A DNA stretch of 64,000 nt from CAVONB01 sp963697205. GTDB taxonomy: Bacteria; Pseudomonadota; Alphaproteobacteria; Rhizobiales; Hyphomicrobiaceae. The translations under genes and the position numbers were made by a program. The notes below the pieces were generated by a model. The model ran no database searches. It saw nothing but the letters and a program-made list of their open reading frames with translations, and was not told the DNA's origin. Shown piece after piece: positions 55,035 to 63,781 of this stretch (position 1 is its first letter; every line of letters starts with the position of its first letter). The stretch is from NCBI GenBank assembly GCA_963697205.1, contig CAVONB010000017.1, positions 41,355 to 105,354 on the forward strand. Reading direction: 5' to 3'.

Positions 55035-55508
55035 ATGGATCGGCCGCGCGGGCGCCCGGGCCTGGCCACGGTGCTTGCCATCCTGGCCGTCGGCTCCGGG
55101 CTCGCAGCCTTCGCCTATGTCCTTGGCCGGGTCGCGGTCTCGTCGGGTGGGCCTGCCGACGATGTCTTCGTCGTGCGCGACGTGGTCAGCGACGGCTCGT
55201 TGCGCCGGCACGCGACGGTTGCGCGCTTTCAAGTCTCGCAAGGCCGGCAGGTCGACGGGCTTTTCGTCGTCACCGGCGATCCGCCCGGGCGCGGCGCCGT
55301 CGAACGGCCGGGCGGTGTGCCCGCCGCCGTCTGGCGGGGCGGCTTCGTCCGCGTCGCGTGGGATGGCGATCGGTTGCGGCTCATCAGCGACCATCGCGAC
55401 GTGATCCGCATGCCCGGCGGTATCGAAAGCTGCCTTGCCGGCCGGGCCCCCGCGTGGCAGTTGTGCCTCGATCCCGACCGCGTCACGTTCATGGCGCTGC
55501 CACGCTGA
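55035..55508 (+). CDS. Membrane-anchored hypothetical protein
   Basis: A 157-residue protein with an N-terminal membrane segment (ATVLAILAVGSGLAAFAYVLG) and a soluble domain rich in Val, Arg and Gly. Two cysteines (ESCLAG and QLCLDP) could pair outside the membrane. No domain is recognised. The ATG at 55035 follows the VOC gene by 8 bases, so it probably shares its transcript. Confidence 0.65.
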   Translation: MDRPRGRPGLATVLAILAVGSGLAAFAYVLGRVAVSSGGPADDVFVVRDVVSDGSLRRHATVARFQVSQGRQVDGLFVVTGDPPGRGAVERPGGVPAAVWRGGFVRVAWDGDRLRLISDHRDVIRMPGGIESCLAGRAPAWQLCLDPDRVTFMALPR

Positions 55509-55561
55509 GCGCGGAGCGAACGCCCGTGCTTTCCTGCCGCCGATCAACACCGGACTGCCTC

Positions 55562-56107
55562 ATGTCTCACGACCGCTACGACGACGACACCATCGCGGAC
55601 ATCCTGTCGAGTGTGCGCGTGTTCGCGTTCGTCGGTGCGAGCGCGACCACCAACCGGCCGAGCTACTTCGCCATGAAGTATCTCATCGGCAAAGGCTACA
55701 CCGTGGTGCCGATCAACCCGGGGCTCGCGGGGCAGGAGTTCCTCGGGCAGACGGTGTACGCAACGCTTGCCGACGTGCCCGCGCCGGTGGACGCTATCGA
55801 CATCTTCCGCAACGCGGAGGCAGCCCTCGGTGTCACGCGCGAGGCGATCGCGCACAAGGAGCGCCTGGGGCTGTCGGTCGTGTGGATGCAGCTCGGCGTG
55901 CGCAACGACGAAGCCGCGCGCGAGGCGGAAGCCGCCGGGCTGAAAGTGATCATGAACCGCTGTCCGAAGATCGAGTATGGCCGGCTGTCCGGCGAGATCG
56001 GCTGGGCGGGCGTCAACTCCGGGATGATCTCCAGCGTGCGGCCGAAACTCTCGCCCAAGGGCGTGCAGGGGCACGTGATCGCGGCGCGCAAGCCGGGAGG
56101 AAATTAG
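55562..56107 (+). CDS. CoA-binding domain protein (YccU-like)
   Basis: A 181-residue protein of the CoA-binding family, a Rossmann-like domain related to succinyl-CoA synthetase alpha. FAFVGASATTNRPSYFAMKYL and VVPINPGLAGQEFLGQ are typical of the YccU/YneT group, and VVWMQLGVRNDEAA and MNRCPKIEYGRL complete the signature. It is last in the enoyl-CoA hydratase group. The biological role is not established. Confidence 0.9.
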   Translation: MSHDRYDDDTIADILSSVRVFAFVGASATTNRPSYFAMKYLIGKGYTVVPINPGLAGQEFLGQTVYATLADVPAPVDAIDIFRNAEAALGVTREAIAHKERLGLSVVWMQLGVRNDEAAREAEAAGLKVIMNRCPKIEYGRLSGEIGWAGVNSGMISSVRPKLSPKGVQGHVIAARKPGGN

Positions 56108-56113
56108 GGACGG

Positions 56114-56196
56114 AAAAATAGGGACGGTTCCATTTGGCTGGGATGCTCGATGCCGTGGGCACGGCGCGCAGGCCAAATGGAACCGTCCCTATTTTT
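56114..56196. repeat. Perfect 25-bp inverted repeat (REP/MITE-like)
   Basis: The arms 56114-56138 (AAAAATAGGGACGGTTCCAT and five more bases) and 56172-56196 are perfect inverted copies separated by 33 bases. The GGGACGGTTCC core is typical of the families of palindromes mobilised by REP-associated tyrosine transposases. It lies directly after the CoA-binding gene and could also act as its terminator because of the T tract. No transposase gene is nearby. Confidence 0.85.
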
Positions 56197-56204
56197 CCTC
56201 TTTT

Positions 56205-56290
56205 TTCGCTCACGCCGCAGCTCGCTACGCTCGCCGGCTCCGCGGGGGCGGCGCTTGCGCCGGCGCCCCTTGGGCGCGCGAACGCTGTCG
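56205..56290. repeat. Diverged copy of dispersed GC-rich repeat
   Basis: TTCGCTCACGCCGCAG is followed by CTCCGCGGGGGCGGCGCTTG and palindromic pieces, similar to the repeats at 9187-9330 and 11146-11310 but diverged. Confidence 0.55.
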
Positions 56291-56944
56291 CGTTCGGTTG
56301 AAGCGAGCCCCTGTGATTCACCACGTTCGCTCCGCAGGCGCAGCACCGCGCCGGCGGCCGGCTCGACGAAGGAGAGTCGCCGGCGCAAACAACAACAGGA
56401 GAGCGGGGCGTCGGGCCTCGCTTTGCTCAATTGGATTGGGATGCGGCCCTGCCGTCGAGCGCCCCGACATCTCGACCGATGGTCAATCAGACACACCGGT
56501 CTAAACGCGTCGTGACGCCAGCGGCCGCCCCGCTGCGGAAGACGGGGGTGGGGCCCCTCTACGAATGGTGACGCTGCATTGACCGGCGCATCCTTTGAAC
56601 CGGTCTTTGACGACATTGTCGCGTCGCCCGCAGGATGTCCGCCTCGGGATCTGATGTCCGTGCCCATCCGTTCCGCTCCCATCCGCGCAAAGGATCCCAG
56701 CTCGAGCCCAGGCCCCCGTCGTGCGGCGGGATGGGGAGAGCATACGCGCGCGACGGCGGGACGGGGATAGATCACGGGAAAATTGGGGACGGTTCCATTG
56801 GGGTGAAGCGCCTTGCGGCGCTGTGGGGCTTTCGCCCCTGCACCCCAACCGGGAGGACACCTCCCGGACCCACCGCCATTTTTGACGGTTCGAGTTGCGC
56901 CCCGCCATCTCCGGCTTCGCCGGGAGCGAGGCTTGGTCTTGGTT

Positions 56945-57019
56945 GGGGACACGCACCATTTTCTATTCGCTCGCTCGGCGTGACGGACGCGGCAAGCCTG
57001 GAAAATGGTGCGTGTCCCC
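56945..57019. repeat. Perfect 19-bp inverted repeat (second REP-like element)
   Basis: GGGGACACGCACCATTTTC (56945-56963) and its exact reverse complement (57001-57019) are separated by 37 bases. It is a different sequence family from the repeat at 56114 but shares the GGGGAC end. Confidence 0.88.
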
Positions 57020-57262
57020 AGGCGTGCTTCGGGCGACGGGCTCGGCCAAGCCTCCTCTGGTGGTGATCGCATGAACGGCGAATGCCCGCCTACGTAAAGT
57101 CGCGTAAGTCCGTCGTCCCGCTCTGAAACGAACGTTTACCATACGGTCATCTGCCAGCGGAGGGGCAGCCGGGCGGCGTGTTAGCTCTGCGGACAGTCAT
57201 TCATAGGACTGAGGTGCCGGCACTTGCACCGCGCCCGGTCGGCCTTGAGGGAGTATTGTTTT

Positions 57263-60200
57263 ATGTCGCTGACCCCCACCTCCATAACGGGCGACATTCA
57301 GGTCAATACGTTTACGACAAACTCTCAGCAGTATCCGAGTATCGCCGCTCTCGCTGATGGTGGCTTCGTCGTAACGTGGACGAGCTCTAATCAGGACGGC
57401 AGCGGTCGGGGAATTTACGCCCAACGTTACAACGCCAATGGAACGCCGGTAGGTGCGGAATTCCGAGTCAATACCGCCACCCCGTCTGACCAGTCATTTT
57501 CGAGTGTGGCAGCGCTCGATGGTGGGGGCTTCGTGGTCACTTGGCAGAGTTTCATCAATCCTTTGGGTTCGAATTTTGACATCTATCACCAACGCTTCGA
57601 TTCCGACGGCAACGCACAGGGTACTGAAGCGAGAGTCAACACGAACACATTCGGTGCTCAGACGCTTCCTAGCGTGGCAGCACTCGACGGTGGTGGCTTC
57701 ATCGTCACCTGGAATAGCGACCAGGACGGCAGCGGCATCGGGATTTATGGTCAGCGCTACAATGCATCGGGTGCCTCTGTGGGGGCGGAGTTCCGGGTCA
57801 ATACGACGACAGCGAACAGCCAGGCTAACCCGAGCGTGGCGTCGCTCGCAAACGGCGGCTTCATCGTTACCTGGGCCAGTTCCTTTCAGGACGGCAGCGG
57901 CAGCGGAATCTATGGTCAACGCTACGACGCATCAGGCGCACTTGCCGGGAGCGAGTTCCGCATCAATACTACAACGGCGGGCGACCAAACTTATCCGAGC
58001 GTAGCTGCGCTTGCCGATGGCGGCTTCATCGTCACATGGCAAAGCTTTGGTCAGGATGGCAGTGGCTGGGGAATCTATGGTCAGCGCTATAGCGCCTCCG
58101 GCGCACCGGCAGGTACTGAGTTCCAAGTCAACACACAAACGCTCAACTGGCAGTATTATTCATCCGTGGCTGCGCTCGACGATGGCGGCTTCATCGTCAC
58201 CTGGTCGAGTGAGGATGGGGGCGGCTGGGGGATATACGGCCAGCGCTACGCAGGGGACGGATCGGTCGTCGGCGAGGAGTTTCGCCTCAACCAGACTATC
58301 GCCGGGAATCAAATTCACGAAAGTTATCTTGCTGGTGAGGCAACCGCTGTCCTCTCTGACGGCACGCTTGTTTCCACTTGGTCGGGTCAGGGTGCGGAAG
58401 AAGTCTTTGTCGGCTTATTCAATGTGCCGGTATCGATTCAGGCCAACGACGACGTCTATCTGGGGGATGTGGATGTCGTCATATCCCAGCAGACGACGCA
58501 GCGGATATTCCTGAACGACGGCAGCGGCACGGTCGCGACCGGCGGAACCTACGCCAGCACGAACGTGCAGGATATCGCGTTGGGTGACTTCGACGGCGAC
58601 GGCGACCTCGACCTTTATCGCGTGCGATCTTCCGGCGGCGATCAGGTCGCCTTCAACGACGGTAGTGGCGCCTTCACAACCTTCACGACGCTTTCGCCGG
58701 CCGTGGGCGGCAACATCGATGTTGCGCTCGGGGACGTCGATGGCGACGGCGATCTCGACGCGCTATCGATCGGCTTCAGTACGAAGACGGTCTGGCTCAA
58801 CGACGGAAGCGGTAGCTTCACGTCGGGCCAATCCATCGCGCTCGGCTCGACCCGGGGCGTGGCACTCGGTGACGTCGATGGTGACGGCGACCTCGATGCC
58901 GTGTTCGCCGTAGATGGCGCCAACAAGATCTATCTCAACGACGGCACCGGCACCGCGTTCACGGATTCCGGGCAGTCACTGGGCACGACCGACACGCAGA
59001 ATGTGGCGCTCGCTGATCTCAACGGCGATGGGGCGATCGACATCTACTTTGCGGAACGCAATGCGGCGAACGGTGGATCGGTCTACATCAACGACGGGAC
59101 CGGATCGTTCACCCTGCTGGCGCAGACGTTGCCGGCGCGCGGTCCCGATTCGACGGTGGTCCTCGGCGATCTGGACAACGACGGCGACATCGATGCGATC
59201 ACAGGCAGCGCCGGTGCGACGGCGGCGGACACCGAACGCGTGCTGCTGAACGACGGGACGGGGCTGTTCACAGCCAGTGAGGTGTCGGCCACGGCACACG
59301 GGACACAACAGGTTGCGCTCGCCGACCTCGACGGTGACGGCGATCTCGATCTGCACACGGCGTCGGGCTTTGCTCAGCCGTCCCGAAGCTACCTGAACGA
59401 TGGGACCGGCAGTTTCACGGAGCTGCAGGCCTTCGGCGCCCAGTTCCATTTCCGCAATGCCCTCGGCGACCTTGACCATGACGGCTTCTCCGAGGACGCG
59501 GTGCAGGTGCTGCGCGTGCTCGACAACGACACGGACGCGCAGGGTGACGTGCTGACGATCAGCGCGGTCGACGCGACGAGCGCCAACGGGGCTGCGCTTT
59601 CGATCTCGAACGGCGGGCGTACGGTCACGTACGATCCCACGGCGGCGGCGGCGATCCAGGCGCTGGCGGCCGGTGCCACGCTTGATGACATGTTCAGCTA
59701 CACCGTGTCGGACGGCACTGGCGGCGTCGATATCGCGACGGTGACGATCCGCATCGCGGGCGCGGCCGAGCCGGATCTCTTCACGACCGGCAACGATACC
59801 GTGGACCTCAATGCCTACGATCTGTCGCTATACGCGCTGTCCCAGGTGAACGACGCGCTCGCCGGCGACGACGATGTCATCCTGAGCGCGTCGCAGAATA
59901 CCGGGCAGTACTTCGACGGCAACGCCGGCGACGACACGATCACCGGCTCGGCTGCGGTCGACAACGTCAACGGTGGCACCGGCGCCGATGAGATCCATCT
60001 TACGGGCGGCGACGACACCATTCGCCTGCACGCTGGCGAAGCAGCGCCTGGCGAGATCCTCGACGGCGGCGCGGACTTCGACACGCTCTCCATCGACGGC
60101 GGCGGCGCGGTCGATCTGACGGGCGTGACGCTCACCGATATCGAAAACATCGAGCTGACGTCGGGCGCGAGCACTACGCTGTCCGGCATCACAGCCACGC

Positions 60201-61198
60201 AGGCAGCCCTCATCTCGAACGCGGCGGGCACGAACGACATCGTGCAGATTGCCAGCGGCGGTGTTTCCGAGGTGCTCGTCGCCGACCTGATCCTCGACGT
60301 CGGCGTCGAACGCGTCGAATGGTCGATCCCGGGATTCGCATCCGCGGTCGAGGCGGTGCCCGACGGTTCCGGCGGCTTCGTCATTTCCTACGACGACGGC
60401 GACGACTTGAAGCCGTGGGATACGATCGACGCCCAATACGACAGCCTCGGCCGCAAGGTCTCGCAGACCAACGACTACGACTTCCCCGGACCCGAGGGTG
60501 GCATCACGCTCAACTTCACGTATGATCCTGTGACAGGCTTCGCGACGACGATCGTCAACACCGACGGCCATTTGACCCGCACGTTCTCCACCATCACGAC
60601 GACGCTGGAGAACGGCGTGGTCACCAAGGTCGACACGATCAACGACAACAACACGGCTTCGAACGCCGACGACACGCTGGTCGAGCAATTCTTCACGGCC
60701 GGCGTCATCACGCTGGAGCGCACGACCGACACCTCGAGCGGCAACGCCGGCAAACCCTGGCTCTACATCGACCGCGAGTACGACGGCGGCGTGACGCAGA
60801 TCTTCCGCACGTTCTGGGACGCGGGCGTCAACGGCGGCGGCCAGCAGGTGGTCGGCACGGCGGGGTCGCAGGTGATCGAGGGCGTGGTGGCCGGTGGCGG
60901 CGTGTCGACCACCGACGACGCGCTGGTCGGCGGCGCGGGGGCGGACACATTCCGCTTCGTGCCCGGTTTCGGCCACGACACCATCTACGACTTCGCCGAC
61001 GGCGCCGATCTTCTGGACCTCAGCTCATACGCGGCCGGCATCGAAACGCTGGCCGAGCTGCAGAACGCGGCGACCATCACCCAGGTGGCGTTCGGGGCGG
61101 GATTCAACACCGTGATCGCCTTCAACGGCACGAGCGACCAGATCACCATCCGCAACCTCACCGTCGCCCAGCTCGACAATGGGGACTTCGCGGTCTAG
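57263..61198 (+). CDS. Giant FG-GAP/RTX exoprotein (RTX2)
   Basis: A 1311-residue protein, probably secreted or surface-attached. Layout: six tandem repeats of about 55 residues plus a degenerate seventh (residues about 10-390; each has DGGF, then IVTW, then GIYGQRY); seven or eight FG-GAP-type repeats with calcium-binding DVDGDGDLD (395-745); a VCBS/cadherin-like segment with VLDNDTDAQGDVLTISAV (745-835); a short RTX-like part (855-960); and the C-terminal module shared with RTX1 (about 1014-1311). No Sec signal peptide is seen, so type I secretion through the C terminus is likely. The ATG at 57263 has GAGGGAG about 10 bases upstream. The gene is intact and its N-terminal half is unrelated to RTX1. 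Confidence 0.85.
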   Translation: MSLTPTSITGDIQVNTFTTNSQQYPSIAALADGGFVVTWTSSNQDGSGRGIYAQRYNANGTPVGAEFRVNTATPSDQSFSSVAALDGGGFVVTWQSFINPLGSNFDIYHQRFDSDGNAQGTEARVNTNTFGAQTLPSVAALDGGGFIVTWNSDQDGSGIGIYGQRYNASGASVGAEFRVNTTTANSQANPSVASLANGGFIVTWASSFQDGSGSGIYGQRYDASGALAGSEFRINTTTAGDQTYPSVAALADGGFIVTWQSFGQDGSGWGIYGQRYSASGAPAGTEFQVNTQTLNWQYYSSVAALDDGGFIVTWSSEDGGGWGIYGQRYAGDGSVVGEEFRLNQTIAGNQIHESYLAGEATAVLSDGTLVSTWSGQGAEEVFVGLFNVPVSIQANDDVYLGDVDVVISQQTTQRIFLNDGSGTVATGGTYASTNVQDIALGDFDGDGDLDLYRVRSSGGDQVAFNDGSGAFTTFTTLSPAVGGNIDVALGDVDGDGDLDALSIGFSTKTVWLNDGSGSFTSGQSIALGSTRGVALGDVDGDGDLDAVFAVDGANKIYLNDGTGTAFTDSGQSLGTTDTQNVALADLNGDGAIDIYFAERNAANGGSVYINDGTGSFTLLAQTLPARGPDSTVVLGDLDNDGDIDAITGSAGATAADTERVLLNDGTGLFTASEVSATAHGTQQVALADLDGDGDLDLHTASGFAQPSRSYLNDGTGSFTELQAFGAQFHFRNALGDLDHDGFSEDAVQVLRVLDNDTDAQGDVLTISAVDATSANGAALSISNGGRTVTYDPTAAAAIQALAAGATLDDMFSYTVSDGTGGVDIATVTIRIAGAAEPDLFTTGNDTVDLNAYDLSLYALSQVNDALAGDDDVILSASQNTGQYFDGNAGDDTITGSAAVDNVNGGTGADEIHLTGGDDTIRLHAGEAAPGEILDGGADFDTLSIDGGGAVDLTGVTLTDIENIELTSGASTTLSGITATQAALISNAAGTNDIVQIASGGVSEVLVADLILDVGVERVEWSIPGFASAVEAVPDGSGGFVISYDDGDDLKPWDTIDAQYDSLGRKVSQTNDYDFPGPEGGITLNFTYDPVTGFATTIVNTDGHLTRTFSTITTTLENGVVTKVDTINDNNTASNADDTLVEQFFTAGVITLERTTDTSSGNAGKPWLYIDREYDGGVTQIFRTFWDAGVNGGGQQVVGTAGSQVIEGVVAGGGVSTTDDALVGGAGADTFRFVPGFGHDTIYDFADGADLLDLSSYAAGIETLAELQNAATITQVAFGAGFNTVIAFNGTSDQITIRNLTVAQLDNGDFAV
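60304..61198 (+). repeat. Copy 2 of shared exoprotein C-terminal module
   Basis: The last 298 codons of RTX2. They match the corresponding 895 bases of RTX1 (16661-17555, opposite strand) nearly base for base in the central part (for example around VTGFATTIVNTDGHLTRTF). Similarity decays upstream but is traceable to about 60010. Confidence 0.9.
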
Positions 61199-61289
61199 CG
61201 CAAAGCCGGGATGCGATGAGGTCGCGATCGTGTTGCTCGCCGCATGAATAGCGGACCGGAACGCTTCCTGTCTCGATGCTGTGTCGTCC

Positions 61290-61844
61290 TCAGGCCGGGC
61301 GCGGGTTCAAACGGTGGGGGACGTCGCCGGGTGGGCTGACGTCGAAGGCGCTCGTGGTGAGGCACGTCATCGAATACTGGCCGACCGTGGAGACGAGGCA
61401 GATCAGATCGGTTTCCTCAAACAACCCGGCCGCCTTGGCGTAGGTGGCATCGGAGAGCTTGCGGTTTTCGAGCAGCTCGCGCGCGAGGTCGTGGGCCATG
61501 CGCTCGCGCGGGTCGGCGAAGTCGGGTGTGCTGCCGTCGTTGATGGCGTCGATGGTGGATTGATCGAGGCCGATCTTCAGGGCGTTGCGGACCTGCACGG
61601 CCCAGGGGTAGGCGGCGGCCCAGAACCGGCACACCACCATGATGGCGATCTGGCGCTCGCGCTTGGTGAGCGCTGTTGCGCCGAGCGCGAAGCCGACATC
61701 CTGGACGGCGCGCATCAGGCGGGGATAGCGGATGTAGGCGTAATGGGGACCGCCGAGGGGGCCGCCCTCCGTCTTGATGTCGTCCCAGAGCTTGCCCTGC
61801 TCGGCGTTCATCTCCTCGCGCTTCAAGACGGCGATGCGGGTCAT
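61290..61844 (-). CDS. Carboxymuconolactone decarboxylase (CMD/AhpD-like) family protein
   Basis: A 184-residue helical protein of the CMD/AhpD-like superfamily. LTKRERQIAIMVVCRFWAAA precedes the core helix, but the Cys-x-x-Cys pair of peroxidase-type members is absent here: the segment reads WAAAYPWAVQ with no cysteine pair. A decarboxylase or hydrolase-like role is therefore more plausible than alkylhydroperoxidase. The ATG at 61844 has AGAGGACC upstream. Substrate unknown. Confidence 0.83.
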   Translation of the reverse strand: MTRIAVLKREEMNAEQGKLWDDIKTEGGPLGGPHYAYIRYPRLMRAVQDVGFALGATALTKRERQIAIMVVCRFWAAAYPWAVQVRNALKIGLDQSTIDAINDGSTPDFADPRERMAHDLARELLENRKLSDATYAKAAGLFEETDLICLVSTVGQYSMTCLTTSAFDVSPPGDVPHRLNPRPA

Positions 61845-62262
61845 GGGTGGTCCTCTGCGGGTTGTCGACGGCGGCACCGGGTGCGTGGCGGTCGGGTTCG
61901 TTCGATGTGGCGGGCCATTAATGCGGGATGGCGTGGATGTGGCAAGCCGGAACGCGCACGGTCGTCTCGTGCGGGCAGGCGGTCGCGGGGACGGGTGGGC
62001 GCTGGTTGCGGTCGCTGTGAGGCGGGCCGTTCGGCGAAGGCGGGAGACGCCATCCATCACCAGGCGGACGGCCGCCAGGCGCTTTAGGGGGTTGGGCCAC
62101 GGTCCGGCAGCGGCGGGCTGGACAGGGGAATGGTGGGCGATGAAGGACTCGAACCTTCGACCCGCTGATTAAGAGTATGCGGCTCTTGGGATGACAGCTT
62201 CGAACGCGCCTGAACATATATGACGTCAATCCACTGATTTTTCTTGTTTATGTAAGGGATCA
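61845..62262. other. Junction region between chromosome and integrated element
   Basis: About 420 bases between the CMD gene and the integrase. The displaced tRNA-Lys 3' end (62131-62175) marks the att site. Sequence to the right is visibly more AT-rich, consistent with acquired DNA. No separate gene is supported. Confidence 0.6.
62131..62175 (-). other. Displaced tRNA-Lys(CUU) 3' end, attachment site
   Basis: On the minus strand the sequence reads as a tRNA from the anticodon loop CTCTTAA (anticodon CTT, Lys) through the 3' anticodon strand, variable loop, T arm (GAAGG-TTCGAGT-CCTTC), acceptor strand ATCGCCC and encoded ACCA. The 5' half (D arm and the 5' anticodon strand GCTGA) is missing: bases to the right diverge. 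It is the fragment expected when an element integrates into the 3' part of a tRNA-Lys gene, the whole gene being rebuilt at the other end of the element beyond the window. Confidence 0.8.
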
Positions 62263-63465
62263 ATGGTACTTGCAGCGACATCCTTGAACATAGGTCAAAC
62301 ACGCTATCTGAGTGCCTATTCAGTGCCTAAGAAGTCGCTCACTGAACTGACGATAAAAAATTTGCAGCCGCCGGCCAAAGGTCAAGAAACGACCTGGGAC
62401 ACGCAGCTGACGGGCTTCGGCGTGCGCTGCTCCCAAGGGGGCGCGAAGACGTTCGTTGTGATGTACGGGAAGACCCGCAAACGGCAGACCATCGGGCGGT
62501 ATCCGATCGTGTCATTGGCTGAGGCCCGCAAGCGTGCTCGCGAGATCTTGCTCAACGCGGCGCTGCATCCGGATCAAGTGGTCTCGCCAGCCTTCGATGA
62601 GGCTGTTGAGCGTTACCTTAGGTTGCGCGAACCAGAGCTTCGCCCTCGAACCTTTCACGAATACAAACGGTTGCTGGAGAGCCACTTCGGGGCGTTTGCG
62701 GGAACAGCGATTGAAGACATCTCGGGAAGCGAGGTCGCGGACGCGCTCGACCGGATCGAGCGGCTGGGCGAACGGGCGCACGCGTACTCGGCTGTGAAGG
62801 CCTTCCTGAACTGGTGCGTGCAGCGAGAGTATTGCGCTGCCAGTCCCTTGGGGTCGCAGAAGCGGCCGAAGGTGCCTTCGGCCAAAGAGCGCGTACTCAG
62901 CGATGATGAGCTCGTCGCCATTTGGCATGCCACGGAGGAGATGGGCAAATTCGGAGCGATCGTGCGGCTCCTGATGGTGACCGGGCAGCGGCGGCAGCAG
63001 ATCGCTTGCCTGCAAACGTCCTGGGTCGACCTTGAGCGCAAGGTGATTTCGTTCCCAGCCGCGGTGATGAAGAACAATCGCGATCACATCGTGCCGTTCG
63101 GCAACCTGACGGCATACCTGCTCATGCGGGCGGCGCCGATCGACGGGTACTATTTCTCGCCGCCAGGGCTGGCCGGGCATCCGTACACGGCTTGGAGCAA
63201 GAACAAACGAGCGCTCGATGGCCGGCTGCCTGACATGGATCCGTGGACATTGCACGATCTGCGGCGAACCTGGTCAACCAACGCGGCGCGGCTCGATATT
63301 GCGCCGCACATCACGGATCGGGTGCTGTCCCACGTCACCGGTTCGCTGTCACCGATCGCCAGAGTTTACAACCGCTTCAAGTATGAAGCTGAGATGCGCG
63401 TTGCGATTCAGCGCATGGAAAGTCACCTGTTGGAGCTTGTCAATCCAGAGGTTGCAGTTACATAA
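62263..63465 (+). CDS. int: Tyrosine-type site-specific integrase
   Basis: A 400-residue integrase of the phage/island type with an N-terminal arm-binding domain (TWDTQLTGFGVRCSQGG) and core-binding and catalytic domains. The catalytic residues are Arg in TGQRRQQIACL (about 243), the HDLRR segment (about 331-335), the histidine of HVTGSLSP (about 357) and the nucleophilic Tyr in RVYNRFKY (about 369). It lies about 90 bases from the tRNA-Lys fragment, the usual layout for an integrated island. The start could be slightly downstream of 62263. Confidence 0.93.
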   Translation: MVLAATSLNIGQTRYLSAYSVPKKSLTELTIKNLQPPAKGQETTWDTQLTGFGVRCSQGGAKTFVVMYGKTRKRQTIGRYPIVSLAEARKRAREILLNAALHPDQVVSPAFDEAVERYLRLREPELRPRTFHEYKRLLESHFGAFAGTAIEDISGSEVADALDRIERLGERAHAYSAVKAFLNWCVQREYCAASPLGSQKRPKVPSAKERVLSDDELVAIWHATEEMGKFGAIVRLLMVTGQRRQQIACLQTSWVDLERKVISFPAAVMKNNRDHIVPFGNLTAYLLMRAAPIDGYYFSPPGLAGHPYTAWSKNKRALDGRLPDMDPWTLHDLRRTWSTNAARLDIAPHITDRVLSHVTGSLSPIARVYNRFKYEAEMRVAIQRMESHLLELVNPEVAVT

Positions 63466-63523
63466 TCTCGGTACCCAAGGGAAACCTCGGGGCATCGCGA
63501 TGCTCCCAATCAGGAGTATCGTG

Positions 63524-63733
63524 ATGACTATCGAACGGAGGCTCGTCACTTTTAGCGAACTGAAGCAGCTTGGAGTGCCATACACGCGACAGCACCTCAG
63601 CAGGCTCGAAAAGCAGCAACCGCCGCGATTTCCCAAGCGGGTTCGTCTCGGAGGCTGGCGAGTAGTGTGGCTGTGGCCCGAGGTCGAGGCATGGCTTCAA
63701 GATCATGTTCGCCAACGTGAGCCGACGACGTAG
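63524..63733 (+). CDS. AlpA-like helix-turn-helix regulator
   Basis: A 69-residue protein with a winged-helix/MerR-like fold of the AlpA phage regulator family: RLVTFSELKQLGVPYTRQHL at the N terminus, then KQQPPRFPKRVRLGGWRVVW and a C-terminal helix (LWPEVEAWLQDHV). The ATG at 63524 has AGGAG at 7 bases. AlpA-type proteins commonly sit beside integrases and control excision. A terminator follows. Confidence 0.85.
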   Translation: MTIERRLVTFSELKQLGVPYTRQHLSRLEKQQPPRFPKRVRLGGWRVVWLWPEVEAWLQDHVRQREPTT

Positions 63734-63749
63734 CTCCTGCTAAGGAGCG

Positions 63750-63781
63750 GGGCGGGCGTCCAAAGCCCGCCCTTCTTTTTT
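63750..63781 (+). terminator. Rho-independent terminator after AlpA-like gene
   Basis: An 8-bp GC stem (GGGCGGGC with GCCCGCCC, 63750-63757 and 63765-63772) and a 7-base loop are followed by TTCTTTTTT. It ends the integrase-AlpA group. Confidence 0.92.

Larger units (their letters stand above)
56197..57262. other. Long non-coding block with REP-like elements
   Basis: About 1.1 kb lies between the CoA-binding gene and the giant exoprotein gene. It holds the inverted repeats at 56114-56196 and 56945-57019, a half-site (AAAATTGGGGACGGTTCCATT, 56779-56799) and the diverged GC-rich repeat. Frames here lack ribosome sites and plausible composition. The last 200 bases should contain the promoter of the exoprotein gene. 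Confidence 0.6.

Noticed and set aside
61774..62172. Rightward frame ending in the tRNA fragment
   Set aside because: The end of its product is the translation of a tRNA 3' end, a common false gene signature.
62131..62175. Complete tRNA-Lys gene
   Set aside because: Only the 3' part from the anticodon loop is present; the 5' strand that should pair with TCAGC and GGGCGAT is absent.
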